Source: Microbacterium sp. cx-55
GTDB lineage: Bacteria > Actinomycetota > Actinomycetes > Actinomycetales > Microbacteriaceae
Direction of reading: 5' to 3'
NCBI RefSeq assembly: GCF_021117345.1
Contig: NZ_CP088261.1
Location: forward strand, 868,001 to 932,000
DNA length: 64,000 nt
Shown here: piece after piece, positions 1 through 8,375 of the stretch
Layout: every line of letters begins with the position of its first letter
How positions within the stretch are numbered: position 1 is the first letter of the stretch
The notes under the pieces: generated by a model
What the model was told of the DNA's origin: nothing
The model's database searches: none
The model's input: the letters and a program-made list of their open reading frames with translations, nothing else
Position numbers and translations under genes: made by a program

Positions 1-1338
1 CAGATCGGAGAGCGTGCGGCCGTCGGCGCGCGCCTCGGCGACGAGGCCGAGGATCGCGACCGCGGCCGAGATCCCGTCCTTGTCGCGCACGGTTCCGGGA
101 TTCACGAGGTAGCCGAGGGCTTCTTCGAACCCGTAGGCGAGGCCGGGGGCGCGCGAGATCCACTTGAAGCCCGTCAGGGTGGCGTGAAAGTCGAGCCCGT
201 AGTGCGTCGCCACGGCCTCGAGGCCGGGGGAGGAGACCAGCGAGCACGCGAGCGCTGCGCCTTCGGTGGCACCGGATGCAGCGACCAGCCGCGCAGCGCG
301 CCAGCCGAGCAGCAGCCCGACCTGGTTGCCGGTCAGGCGTCGCCATCCGCCGTCGGCGTCCGCATCCGGGATCGCGACCGCCAAGCGGTCGGCGTCGGGG
401 TCGTTCGCGATGATCAGTTCGGCGTTCTCGCGCCGCGCGGTCTCGAACGCGAGGTCCATCGCGCCCGGCTCCTCGGGGTTCGGGAAGGCCACCGTCGGGA
501 ACGCGGCATCGGGCTGGATCTGCTCGGCGACCACGATGGGGGCCGGGTACCCCGCGGTCGACACGATGCGTCCGAGCGTCTCCGCTCCGACGCCGTGCAG
601 GGCGGTGTAGACCCAGCGGAGCCCCTCGGCGCCGGCGACCGCGGGGGCGACGGCGGAGGTCGCCTCGACGTAGGCGTCCACGACGGACTCGGGCGCCGTG
701 CGGTAGGCGAGGGACCGCGGCAGTTCGCTGACGGGAGCAGATGCAGCGACCCGCGCGATGTGCGCGGCGATCTCGCCGTCGGCGGGCGGAACGATCTGCG
801 AGCCGTCGTCGGCGCCGCCGAGGTACACCTTGTACCCGTTGTCGTTCGGCGGATTGTGGCTCGCCGTGACCATGACGCCGGCGTCGGCGCCGAGGGCGCG
901 CACGGCGAAGGCCAGCACGGGCGTCGGCAGAAGACGCGGCAGCAGCACGGCATCGAAGTCGGCGCCGGCGAAGATCTCGGCGGAGTCGCGCGCGAAGACG
1001 TCGGAGTTCTTGCGCCCGTCGTAGCCGACGACCACGGTCGGCGTCCGGCCGGCCGGGGCGTGTTCCCGCAGGTAGCCCGCGAGTCCCGCGGCGGCCTGCG
1101 CGACGAGCACCCGGTTCATCCGCTGCGGGCCGGCGCCGAGTTCGCCGCGGAGGCCGGCCGTGCCGAACTCGAGTCGACCGTCGAAGCGGTCCGCGAGTTC
1201 GGCGGATGCGGCGGCGTCGCCCGCATCCGCCCGCTCCAGGATGGCCTCGAGCTCTGCACGGGTCTCCGGATCGGGATCCTGCGCGAGCCAGTCGCGTGCC
1301 GCAGCGGCGAAACCGCCCGCCGCGTCCGGGGCGCTCAC
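1..1338 (-). CDS. Phosphoglucomutase/phosphomannomutase family protein, C-terminus cut by window edge
   Basis: Alpha-D-phosphohexomutase that moves phosphate between the 1 and 6 (or 5) positions of a sugar phosphate. 446 codons are visible and the reading frame runs off the left edge. The catalytic phosphoserine loop TASHNPPNDNGYKVY is present, with the serine at about residue 160. A further family block, FEEALGY followed by DKDGISAA, lies near residues 408-425. The start is a GTG that overlaps the stop of the purine nucleoside phosphorylase gene in a GTGA, so the two are probably translationally coupled. Pairing with a nucleoside phosphorylase suits phosphopentomutase or phosphoglucomutase activity in salvage; substrate preference cannot be read from the sequence. 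Family confident, exact substrate not. Confidence 0.9.
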   Translation of the reverse strand, partial: MSAPDAAGGFAAAARDWLAQDPDPETRAELEAILERADAGDAAASAELADRFDGRLEFGTAGLRGELGAGPQRMNRVLVAQAAAGLAGYLREHAPAGRTPTVVVGYDGRKNSDVFARDSAEIFAGADFDAVLLPRLLPTPVLAFAVRALGADAGVMVTASHNPPNDNGYKVYLGGADDGSQIVPPADGEIAAHIARVAASAPVSELPRSLAYRTAPESVVDAYVEATSAVAPAVAGAEGLRWVYTALHGVGAETLGRIVSTAGYPAPIVVAEQIQPDAAFPTVAFPNPEEPGAMDLAFETARRENAELIIANDPDADRLAVAIPDADADGGWRRLTGNQVGLLLGWRAARLVAASGATEGAALACSLVSSPGLEAVATHYGLDFHATLTGFKWISRAPGLAYGFEEALGYLVNPGTVRDKDGISAAVAILGLVAEARADGRTLSDL

Positions 1339-2168
1339 AGCGCGCCGATCACGCGAGCGAGCAGGGCAGAGATCACGGGCTCCGCCTCGCGGCCCGCCTC
1401 GATCACCTCGGCGTGGCTGAGCGGCGTGGTCTGGATGCCGGCGGCGAGGTTCGTGATGAGCGAGAACCCGAGGATCTCCATGCCGGCCTGTCGCGCGGCG
1501 ATCGCCTCGAGCGCGGTCGACATGCCGACGATGTGCCCGCCGATGATCCGCGCCATCTGCACCTCGGCGGGAGTCTCGTAGTGCGGACCGCGGAACTGCA
1601 CGTACACACCCTCGTCGAGCGACGGGTCGATCCCGCGGGCCAGCTCGCGCAGGCGCGTGGAGTAGAGGTCGGTGAGGTCGATGAACGTGGCGCCCTCGAG
1701 CGGCGAGTCGGCGGTCAGGTTGATGTGGTCGCTGATGAGCACCGGCTGCCCGGGCGTCCACTCGCGCTTGATGCCGCCGGCGCCGTTGGTGAGCACCATC
1801 GTCTTCACGCCCGTCGCGGCCGCGGTTCGCACGCTGTGCACGACCCGGCGGACGCCGTGGTCCTCGTAGTAGTGGGTGCGCGCGCCGATGACGAGCACGT
1901 TCTTGCCGCCGGGCGTGCGGACGCTGCGGAGCGTGCCGACGTGTCCCTCGAGCGCGGGCTTGCTGAAGCCGGTCACCTCGGTCGCCGGGATCGTCGCGAC
2001 GGTCTCGCCGATGAGCTCCGCGGCCTTACCCCATCCGCTGCCGAGGGTGAGCGCGATGTCGTGCTGGGCGACGCCGGTCAGGCGCGCGATGTCGTCCGCG
2101 GCTTGGCGTGCGACCTCGAACGGGTCGGCTGCGGGATCGTCGAGGGGGTGGGTGCCGGTAACTGCCAT
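1335..2168 (-). CDS. punA: Purine-nucleoside phosphorylase
   Basis: Cleaves purine nucleosides with phosphate to free base and (deoxy)ribose-1-phosphate in cytosolic purine salvage. The 277-residue protein has the trimeric PNP family blocks: GSGWG near the N-terminus, RTHYYEDHG, LTNGAGG, LISDHINLT, FRGPHYETPAE and GMSTALEAIAARQAG. It matches mycobacterial PunA in length and order of motifs. The next gene, a phosphosugar mutase, would consume the pentose-1-phosphate made here and its GTG start overlaps this stop. The ATG is preceded 6 nt upstream by TAAGGT and has no Shine-Dalgarno, so the message is probably leaderless. The gene is divergent from lpdA. Confidence 0.94.
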   Translation of the reverse strand: MAVTGTHPLDDPAADPFEVARQAADDIARLTGVAQHDIALTLGSGWGKAAELIGETVATIPATEVTGFSKPALEGHVGTLRSVRTPGGKNVLVIGARTHYYEDHGVRRVVHSVRTAAATGVKTMVLTNGAGGIKREWTPGQPVLISDHINLTADSPLEGATFIDLTDLYSTRLRELARGIDPSLDEGVYVQFRGPHYETPAEVQMARIIGGHIVGMSTALEAIAARQAGMEILGFSLITNLAAGIQTTPLSHAEVIEAGREAEPVISALLARVIGAL

Positions 2169-2174
2169 CCCCCC

Positions 2175-2180
2175 ACCTTA
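2175..2180 (-). promoter_or_regulatory. Putative leaderless -10 box of punA
   Basis: Read on the minus strand this is TAAGGT, ending 6 nt before the ATG, so transcription would begin at or next to the start codon. No clear -35 was identified. Confidence 0.5.
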
Positions 2181-2241
2181 TGAATCCGCGCCCCGCGGGG
2201 CCACTCGGGCGCGCGGTTTCGCGCTGCCCGCGCGCGCGGGA

Positions 2242-2247
2242 GACAAT
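2242..2247 (+). promoter_or_regulatory. Putative leaderless -10 box of lpdA
   Basis: GACAAT ends 6 nt before ATG 2254. The same hexamer and spacing recur before ahcY. No Shine-Dalgarno is visible. Confidence 0.42.
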
Positions 2248-2253
2248 GAGCAC

Positions 2254-3705
2254 ATGTCCGTCAGCTTCGAGAGTTCGCAGAGCGTCGCCATCATCGGTGG
2301 AGGGCCCGGCGGATACGACGCCGCGCTCGCCGCCGCCCAGCTGGGGGCCGAGGTGACGGTCGTCGAGCGCTCCGGCATCGGCGGCTCGGCCGTGATCACC
2401 GACGTCGTCCCATCCAAGACGCTGATCGCGACGGCGGATGCGGCGGTGTCGATCGCGGGTGCCGGCGACCTGGGCGTGCAGCTGTTCGCGCGGAACGGCG
2501 ACGGCACGCCCCTTCAGCCCCACATCGCGATCAACCTCGCGGCCGTCAACCGCCGCACGCTCGCGCTCGCTCGCCAGCAGTCCGACGACATGCGCGCCAC
2601 TCTCGTCGAGGCCGGCGTCCGCATCATCTCCGGGCACGGGCGCCTGGAAGGTCCGCGGGCTGTCGTCGTCTCGACGGGCCCCGGCGGCACCGATTTCGAC
2701 CGCGTCGAAGCCGACACCCTGGTCGTCTCGGTCGGCGCCTCGCCGCGTGAGCTTCCGACGGCGAAGCCCGATGGCAGCCGCATCCTCACGTGGACTCAGC
2801 TGTACGACATGAAGACGGTCCCCGAGCACCTCATCGTGGTCGGCTCGGGCGTGACCGGCGCCGAGTTCGCTTCGGCGTACATGAACCTCGGCGCGAAGGT
2901 GACCCTCGTGTCGAGCCGCGACCAGGTGCTCCCGGGTGAGGATGCGGATGCGGCGGCGGTGCTCGAGAAGGTGTTCGCCCGCGGCGGCATGACGCTTCTC
3001 GCGAAGGCGCGCGCCGACCGGGTCGTGAACACGGGTTCGGGTGTCGTCGTGACCCTTTCCGATGGGCGGACCGTCGAGGGCAGCCACTGCCTGATGGCGG
3101 TCGGGTCGGTACCGAACACCGCCGGCATCGGGCTGGAAGAGGCCGGGATCGAGATGACCGAGTCCGGCCACATCCGGGTCAATCGGGTCGCCCGCACCTC
3201 CGTGCCGAACATCTACGCCGCGGGGGACTGCACGACGTTCGTGCCGCTCGCGTCGGTCGCCTCGATGCAGGGGCGCACGGCGATCTTCCACGCGCTCGGC
3301 GATGTCGTCATCCCGCTCGACCAGCGCCGTATCGCCGCCAACATCTTCACCGCGCCCGAGATCGCGACCGTCGGGTGGCAGGAGAAGGACATCGCGGAGG
3401 GCACCGTCAACGGCGTCGTCCGCAAGCTCCCGCTCGCCGCGAACCCGCGCGCGAAGATGATGGGCATCAAGGACGGCTTCGTCAAGATCATCGCCCAGAA
3501 GAACAGCGGCACTGTGCTGGGCGGCGTGATCGTCGGACCCCGCGCATCCGACATGATCTACCCGATCGCGATCGCCGCCGAGCGCCGCCTGACGGTCGAC
3601 CAGGTCTCTCGCGTGTTCGCGGTGTACCCGTCGCTCTCGGGCAGCATCACCGACGCGATGCGCGCGATGCACGTCGTCGAGCGCTCCGGCGAAGACGAGG
3701 ACTGA
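2254..3705 (+). CDS. lpdA: NAD(P)H-quinone reductase of the flavoprotein disulfide reductase fold (LpdA-like)
   Basis: Predicted FAD-dependent NAD(P)H dehydrogenase acting on quinones, 483 residues. The N-terminal FAD motif GGGPGGYDAALAAAQLGAEV and a second dinucleotide site, VVGSGVTGAEFASAY, flank typical domains, and the C-terminal dimerisation block ends with VYPSLSGSITDAMRAM. The place where true lipoamide dehydrogenases carry a redox CxxxxC reads GGSAVITDVVPSKTL, with no cysteine. This agrees with the M. tuberculosis LpdA (Rv3303c) type, which does not act on lipoamide. The ATG at 2254 was chosen because the FAD motif starts shortly after it and a -10-like hexamer sits 6 nt upstream. The frame is open further upstream but overlaps punA there. 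Confidence 0.9.
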   Translation: MSVSFESSQSVAIIGGGPGGYDAALAAAQLGAEVTVVERSGIGGSAVITDVVPSKTLIATADAAVSIAGAGDLGVQLFARNGDGTPLQPHIAINLAAVNRRTLALARQQSDDMRATLVEAGVRIISGHGRLEGPRAVVVSTGPGGTDFDRVEADTLVVSVGASPRELPTAKPDGSRILTWTQLYDMKTVPEHLIVVGSGVTGAEFASAYMNLGAKVTLVSSRDQVLPGEDADAAAVLEKVFARGGMTLLAKARADRVVNTGSGVVVTLSDGRTVEGSHCLMAVGSVPNTAGIGLEEAGIEMTESGHIRVNRVARTSVPNIYAAGDCTTFVPLASVASMQGRTAIFHALGDVVIPLDQRRIAANIFTAPEIATVGWQEKDIAEGTVNGVVRKLPLAANPRAKMMGIKDGFVKIIAQKNSGTVLGGVIVGPRASDMIYPIAIAAERRLTVDQVSRVFAVYPSLSGSITDAMRAMHVVERSGEDED

Positions 3706-3753
3706 CCCCGCGCGGGCGGGTGCGGCCCGCCCCCGTTCCCGCAGTCCCTTGTC

Positions 3754-3815
3754 GCGCGCTACTTTTCTGCTCCCGCGCCACAGATCTGAGGCGCGGGAGC
3801 AGAAAAGTGGCGCGC
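3754..3815. terminator. 62-nt near-perfect palindrome between convergent genes; probable bidirectional terminator
   Basis: Two 26-nt arms (3754-3779 and 3790-3815) pair with one mismatch. The 10-nt loop itself contains CAGATCTG. The arms include a CTTTTCTG / CAGAAAAG tract, giving a short U-run on either strand. The element ends one base before the accBC stop codon and lies 48 nt after lpdA, which suits termination of both transcripts. Confidence 0.7.
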
Positions 3816-5582
3816 CTAGGTGATCGTGAGCAGTCGGTGGCCGGCGGAGACGGTCGTGCCGGGGGCGGCGTCGATCCCGCCGACCACGCCGTCCTTGTGG
3901 GCCTGGATCGGCTGCTCCATCTTCATGGCTTCGAGCACGACGACGAGGTCGCCCTTGACGACCTGCTGGCCGTCCTCGACGGCGAGTTTCACGATCGTGG
4001 CCTGCATCGGAGCCTTGACCGCGTCGCCCGATGCTCCCGCGACGACCGAAGTCTGGTGCGAGCGGCGCGAGGGCGGCACGATCGCGGGGCGTCCGGATGC
4101 GGCGGGCGCCGCAGCGATGCGGTCGGGCAGGCTCACCTCGAGGCGCTTGCCACCGACCTCGACGACGACCGTGTGGCGCGCCTCCGCCGGGGCCGGGTCG
4201 CCCAACTCGCCGTCCCACGCGGGGATGTCGTTGTCGAACTCGGTCTCGATCCAGCGGGTGAAGACGCCGAATTCGCCGCTCTCCGCGGTGAAGGCGGGGT
4301 CGCGGACGACCTTGCGGTGGAAGGGGATCACGGTCGGAAGCCCGGCGACCTCGAACTCGTCGAGCGCGCGGCGGGCGCGAGCGAGCGCCTCGTCGCGGTC
4401 GCGACCGGTGACGATGAGCTTCGCGAGCAGCGAGTCGAACGCGCCCGAGACGGCATCGCCCGCGGTCACTCCCGAATCGAGCCGGATGCCGGGGCCACCG
4501 AACGTCTTGAAGACGCTGATCGGGCCGGGCTGGGGCAGGAAGCCGCGACCGGGGTCTTCGCCGTTGATCCGGAACTCGATCGAGTGGCCGACCGGCGCCG
4601 GGTCGTCGTAACCGATGAGCTCGCCCTCGGCGATCCGGAACTGCTCGCGGACGAGGTCGATCCCGGTGACTTCCTCCGAGACCGTGTGCTCGACCTGCAG
4701 TCGCGTGTTGACCTCGAGGAAGGAGATCGTGCCGTCGGCGCCGATGAGGAACTCGCACGTGCCGGCGCCGAGATATCCGACCTCGCGGAGGATCGCCTTG
4801 GACGACTCGTAGAGGATGCGGTTCTGCTCTGCGGTCAGGAACGGCGCGGGCGCCTCCTCGACGAGCTTCTGGTGGCGACGCTGTAGAGAGCAGTCGCGGG
4901 TGGAGATGATGACGACGTTGCCGGCCGCATCCGCCAGGCACTGCGTCTCGACGTGGCGGGGCTTGTCGAGGTACTTCTCGACGAAGCACTCGCCGCGACC
5001 GAACGCGGTGATCGCCTCGCGGGTGGCGGATTCGAACAGTTCCTCGACCTCGTCGAGTTCGCGCGCGACCTTGAGGCCGCGCCCGCCGCCGCCGTATGCC
5101 GCCTTGATGGCGATCGGCAGCCCGAACTCCCGAGCGAACGCGACCACTTCGTCGGCACCGGACACGGGCCCCGGCGTGCCGGGGGCGAGCGGCGCGCCGA
5201 CCTTCTCGGCCACGTGGCGGGCGGTCACCTTGTCGCCGAGCGACTCGATGGCGTCGGGGGACGGCCCGATCCAGATGAGCCCCGCTGCGATGACGGCGCG
5301 GGCGAACTCGGCGTTCTCCGCAAGGAAGCCGTAGCCGGGGTGCACCGCATCCGCCCCCGAGCGGCGGGCGATCGAGAGGATCTTCTCGATGGAGAGGTAC
5401 GTGTCGGCGCTCGTTGCGCCCTCGAGTGCGTAGGCCTCATCGGCGAGGCGGACGTGGAGGGCGTCGCGATCCTGGTCGGCGTAGACGGCGACGGACGCCT
5501 TGCCGGAGTCGCGAGCGGCACGGATGATGCGGACGGCGATCTCGCCGCGATTCGCGATGAGGACCTTGGCGATTCGAGGCAT
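3816..5582 (-). CDS. accA3: Acyl-CoA carboxylase alpha chain (biotin carboxylase + biotin carboxyl carrier)
   Basis: Carboxylates its own biotin with ATP and bicarbonate, and passes the CO2 to a separate beta chain acting on acetyl- or propionyl-CoA. The 588-residue protein has a biotin carboxylase N-terminal fold ([15 protein letters not shown] at the start), an ATP-grasp glycine loop [13 protein letters not shown], the [15 protein letters not shown] block and [14 protein letters not shown]. It ends with a biotinyl domain where EAMKMEQP places the biotinylated lysine at about residue 554. The beta and epsilon chains lie at 10.9-12.7 kb and the biotin ligase at 14.6 kb. The start ATG follows TAGGCT by 7 nt, suggesting leaderless transcription. 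The gene symbol follows mycobacterial usage. Confidence 0.93.
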   Translation of the reverse strand: MPRIAKVLIANRGEIAVRIIRAARDSGKASVAVYADQDRDALHVRLADEAYALEGATSADTYLSIEKILSIARRSGADAVHPGYGFLAENAEFARAVIAAGLIWIGPSPDAIESLGDKVTARHVAEKVGAPLAPGTPGPVSGADEVVAFAREFGLPIAIKAAYGGGGRGLKVARELDEVEELFESATREAITAFGRGECFVEKYLDKPRHVETQCLADAAGNVVIISTRDCSLQRRHQKLVEEAPAPFLTAEQNRILYESSKAILREVGYLGAGTCEFLIGADGTISFLEVNTRLQVEHTVSEEVTGIDLVREQFRIAEGELIGYDDPAPVGHSIEFRINGEDPGRGFLPQPGPISVFKTFGGPGIRLDSGVTAGDAVSGAFDSLLAKLIVTGRDRDEALARARRALDEFEVAGLPTVIPFHRKVVRDPAFTAESGEFGVFTRWIETEFDNDIPAWDGELGDPAPAEARHTVVVEVGGKRLEVSLPDRIAAAPAASGRPAIVPPSRRSHQTSVVAGASGDAVKAPMQATIVKLAVEDGQQVVKGDLVVVLEAMKMEQPIQAHKDGVVGGIDAAPGTTVSAGHRLLTIT

Positions 5583-5589
5583 GGGTGCC

Positions 5590-5595
5590 AGCCTA
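5590..5595 (-). promoter_or_regulatory. Putative leaderless -10 box of the acyl-CoA carboxylase alpha gene
   Basis: TAGGCT on the minus strand, 7 nt before the ATG, with no Shine-Dalgarno between. Confidence 0.5.
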
Positions 5596-5660
5596 CCGAG
5601 CGTTTCCCGACTGTTTTTGACCGAACCTCACAAAACGGCGGACAAACCGTGGGTGGGTTC

Positions 5661-6314
5661 CTACGACACGTCCCACAGGTCGGTCCAGGTCACGTCGAGT
5701 TGCCGGCAGAGCTGCCGGAGAGTCGACAGCGACATGCCGACGACGGTCGAGGGGTCGCCCTCGACCCGCGTGATGAAGGCCCCGCCGAGGCTGTCGACCG
5801 TGAACGCGCCCGCGACCAGCAGCGGTTCTCCGGTGGCGACGTACGCCGCGACCTCGCCGTCGGTGACGTCAGCGGCGAAGGTGACGGATGCGGCCGCCAC
5901 CGCGTGCGCCTCCTGCGGGGGTCGTCCGGGAGAGAGTCGCACGACGCTGTGGCCGGAATGCAGCACGCCGGTGCGCCCGCGCATCTGGTGCCAGCGGGCC
6001 GTGGCCGCCTCCGGCGTGTAGGGCTTGCCCAGGATCTCGCCGTCGATCTCGAACATCGAGTCGCCGCCGATGACGATGCCGTCGAACGCGGGGTCGTCGG
6101 CTTCGACGACGGCGGTGACGGCGGCCGCTTTCCGGCGAGCGAGCAGCAGGACGTGCTCGTCGGGGGCGAGTGTGCGCCCCTCTCCGGCCTCGACGGCGGC
6201 GATGACGGCCTCTTCGTCGACGTCCGGTGCCTGCGTCTCGGGTTCGATGCCGGCCTGGCGCAGCAGCATGAGCCTGGCGGGAGACGTGGAGGCGAGCAGC
6301 ACGCGAAGGGGCAT
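5661..6314 (-). CDS. maf: Maf family nucleotide pyrophosphatase
   Basis: Predicted nucleoside-triphosphate pyrophosphatase that removes modified or non-canonical nucleotides. The 217-residue protein begins MPLRVLLASTSPARLMLLRQ, the family's signature SxSPxR start, followed by PDVDEE, the ARRKAAAV helix, the GGDSMFEIDGEILGKP block and the VEGDPSTVVGMSL block near the C-terminus. The ATG at 6314 matches the family N-terminus and is preceded 7 nt upstream by TACCGT. It is co-directional with the carboxylase alpha gene 78 nt downstream and divergent from the RNA methyltransferase gene. Confidence 0.92.
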   Translation of the reverse strand: MPLRVLLASTSPARLMLLRQAGIEPETQAPDVDEEAVIAAVEAGEGRTLAPDEHVLLLARRKAAAVTAVVEADDPAFDGIVIGGDSMFEIDGEILGKPYTPEAATARWHQMRGRTGVLHSGHSVVRLSPGRPPQEAHAVAAASVTFAADVTDGEVAAYVATGEPLLVAGAFTVDSLGGAFITRVEGDPSTVVGMSLSTLRQLCRQLDVTWTDLWDVS

Positions 6315-6321
6315 GATCTCC

Positions 6322-6327
6322 ACGGTA
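6322..6327 (-). promoter_or_regulatory. Putative leaderless -10 box of maf
   Basis: TACCGT on the minus strand, 7 nt before the ATG. A purine-rich GGAGATC lies directly against the start codon, too close to serve as a normal Shine-Dalgarno. Confidence 0.45.
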
Positions 6328-6371
6328 GTGCGCCCCGGTCCGCCCGGCGATCGGCCCGCCACGGCATGTGA

Positions 6372-6377
6372 CAGGCT
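6372..6377 (+). promoter_or_regulatory. Putative leaderless -10 box of the RNA methyltransferase gene
   Basis: CAGGCT ends 6 nt before ATG 6384. It is one base from the TAGGCT seen before other genes in the window. Confidence 0.35.
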
Positions 6378-6383
6378 CGACGT

Positions 6384-7667
6384 ATGGACACCGGTGACGT
6401 CATCGACCTCGAGATCACGGATGTCGCCCACGGCGGCGTCTTCGTCGGCCGCCACGGCGAGCCCGGCGAGAAGGGGCGTGTCGTGTTCGTGCCCGACACG
6501 ATGCCCGGCGAGCGGGTTCGGGTGCGTCTGACCGATACCCGCAAGCCCGCGTTCTGGCGTGGCGAGGTCGTCGAGGTGCTCGACGCGTCGCCGCACCGCC
6601 GGCCGCACGTGTGGGCGCAGGCGGGCCTCGACCACCCGGCCGACGATCGTCCCGGCGGGGCCGACTTCGGGCACATCGCGCTGGACGAGCAACGCGCCCT
6701 CAAGCTCCGCGTCGTCGAGGATGCCCTCGCGCGGATCGGCAAACTGGACCTCCCGGCGACGATCGAGCCGCCGCGTCCGGTGACCGACGCCGCGGGCGCC
6801 GTGCACGAGGAGTCCGAGGACGGCACCGGCTGGCGTACGCGCGTCAGCCTGCACGTGGATGCGGACGGCCGCATCGGACCGTTCGGCGCGCGCAGCCATC
6901 GGGTGGTTCCGGTCTCGGAGCATCCGTTGGCGACCGCTGCGATCGCGGAGACCGCCGCACGCCTCGATCACGGTCGGCCGGGACGGATCGACCTCGTCCA
7001 GCCCGCCGACGGGCGTGTGCGCGTGCTGCCGCGCCCCGACGCTCGGCCGGCGCGCCGGGCGACCCCGGAGGTCGTCCGCGAGATCGTCGGCGAGCGGGAG
7101 TTCCGCGTGGACGCCGGCGGATTCTGGCAGGTGCATCGCCTCGCGCCCCGCACCCTGACCGATCTCGTCACCGACGCGTTGCGCGAGGTCGGAGCGGATG
7201 CGGACGGCTGGCACCTCGACCTCTACGGCGGTGTCGGCCTGCTGGCCGCGGCCATCGGTGACGTCGTCGGCCCGCTCGCGCGCATCACGACGGTCGAATC
7301 CGACGCTCGGGCGACCGAGCACGCGGGGGAGAATCTCGCGGAATGGGTCGGCGCGCGTGCGGAGACGGCCCGCGTCGAGCGCTGGGTCGACGCGCTGGCG
7401 AGCGGCGCGAGCGCCGCGGAGCAGGAGCGGCTGCAGCGCGGTGTCGTGGTACTCGACCCGCCCCGGTCGGGTGCGGGAACGCAGACGACGCGCGCGATCG
7501 CCAGGCTCGCTCCGCGCGCGATCGTCTACGTCGCGTGCGACCCGGTCGCGCTCGCCCGGGACCTCGCGGTGTTCCGCGAGGAGGGCTACGAGGCCGCCAC
7601 GGTGCGGGCCGTCGATCTGTTCCCGCACTCGCATCACATCGAAGCCGTCGTCGCCCTCACCCGGTGA
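6384..7667 (+). CDS. Class I SAM-dependent RNA (uracil-5-)methyltransferase, TrmA/RlmD family with TRAM domain
   Basis: Predicted to methylate a uridine in rRNA or tRNA using S-adenosylmethionine. In this 427-residue protein the first ~60 residues form a TRAM RNA-binding domain (MDTGDVIDLEITDVAHGG, then KGRVVFVPDTMPGERV). The C-terminal Rossmann domain shows DLYGGVGLLAAAIG for SAM binding, VVLDPPRSGAG, and VYVACDPVALARDL, whose cysteine is at the position of the catalytic nucleophile. The N-terminal Fe-S cysteines of RlmD are not evident. Target nucleotide unknown. Starts 69 nt from divergent maf; 42 nt separate its stop from the response regulator gene. Confidence 0.88.
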   Translation: MDTGDVIDLEITDVAHGGVFVGRHGEPGEKGRVVFVPDTMPGERVRVRLTDTRKPAFWRGEVVEVLDASPHRRPHVWAQAGLDHPADDRPGGADFGHIALDEQRALKLRVVEDALARIGKLDLPATIEPPRPVTDAAGAVHEESEDGTGWRTRVSLHVDADGRIGPFGARSHRVVPVSEHPLATAAIAETAARLDHGRPGRIDLVQPADGRVRVLPRPDARPARRATPEVVREIVGEREFRVDAGGFWQVHRLAPRTLTDLVTDALREVGADADGWHLDLYGGVGLLAAAIGDVVGPLARITTVESDARATEHAGENLAEWVGARAETARVERWVDALASGASAAEQERLQRGVVVLDPPRSGAGTQTTRAIARLAPRAIVYVACDPVALARDLAVFREEGYEAATVRAVDLFPHSHHIEAVVALTR

Positions 7668-7697
7668 CGCCTCGCCATCCGGTGTCGGTGCCGCGGT

Positions 7698-7703
7698 TAG
7701 CAT
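7698..7703 (+). promoter_or_regulatory. Putative leaderless -10 box of the response regulator operon
   Basis: TAGCAT ends 6 nt before ATG 7710. No Shine-Dalgarno is visible. Confidence 0.5.
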
Positions 7704-7709
7704 GAGCGC

Positions 7710-8375
7710 ATGACGCGCGTTGCTTTCGTCGATGACCACGAGTCCGTCCGGCTCGGGGTCGAGGCGGCGTGCGCGCGCACCGGCACCACCCAGGTGATCT
7801 TCTCGGGTGCCACCGTCGACGCCTACCTCGCGTGGCGCCGTGAGGACGGCGGCGCCCCGGCGGATGTCGTCGTGCTCGATCTGACCCTCGGCGACGGAAC
7901 GACGGTCTCCGAGAACGTCAACCGCCTCGTCGACGACGGCAGCGCGGTCATCATCTACAGCGTCGCCGACCGGCCCGCCGCCGTTCGCGAGGCGCTCCAG
8001 GCGGGCGCGGCCGGCGTCATCAGCAAGGCCTCACCCGTGCACGACGTCGTCTCGGCGATCGAGACGGTCGCGGCCGGCGACGCGCTGAACACCGTCGAGT
8101 GGGCGAGCGCCATCGAAGGTGACCGCGCGTTCGCCGACGCGCAGCTCTCGGTCCGCGAGCGCGAGGTGTTGCGGCTGTACGCCGCGGGTCTGCCGCTGAA
8201 AGCCGTCGGCGAGCGGCTCGGGATCGCGTTCTCGACTGCGAAAGAGAACATCACCCGCATCCGGATCAAGTACGTCGAAGTCGGGCGCCCCGCGCCCACG
8301 AAGGTAGACCTGCTGCGCCGCGCGCTCGAAGACGGCCTGCTCGAGGAGTACTCGGTGGGCGCCAATGGCGGCTAA
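7710..8375 (+). CDS. LuxR/NarL-family response regulator
   Basis: DNA-binding response regulator of 221 residues. The receiver domain covers residues 1-115: acidic pair D8/D9, phospho-acceptor D57 in VVLDLTLGDG and conserved K106 in ISKAS. The C-terminal helix-turn-helix, about 147-195, reads LSVREREVLRLYAAGLPLKA and continues as expected for LuxR. It overlaps the histidine kinase start by 11 nt, so the two form a coupled two-component pair. The regulator comes first, as is common in this kinase family of actinobacteria. Signal and targets are unknown; no obvious target gene is adjacent. Confidence 0.9.
   Translation: MTRVAFVDDHESVRLGVEAACARTGTTQVIFSGATVDAYLAWRREDGGAPADVVVLDLTLGDGTTVSENVNRLVDDGSAVIIYSVADRPAAVREALQAGAAGVISKASPVHDVVSAIETVAAGDALNTVEWASAIEGDRAFADAQLSVREREVLRLYAAGLPLKAVGERLGIAFSTAKENITRIRIKYVEVGRPAPTKVDLLRRALEDGLLEEYSVGANGG

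Noticed and set aside
2026..4989. 987-codon open frame on the minus strand across punA, lpdA and accBC
   Set aside because: It lies antisense to lpdA and out of frame with punA and accBC, all of which have clear family matches; its translation is arginine-rich low complexity typical of GC-rich shadow frames.
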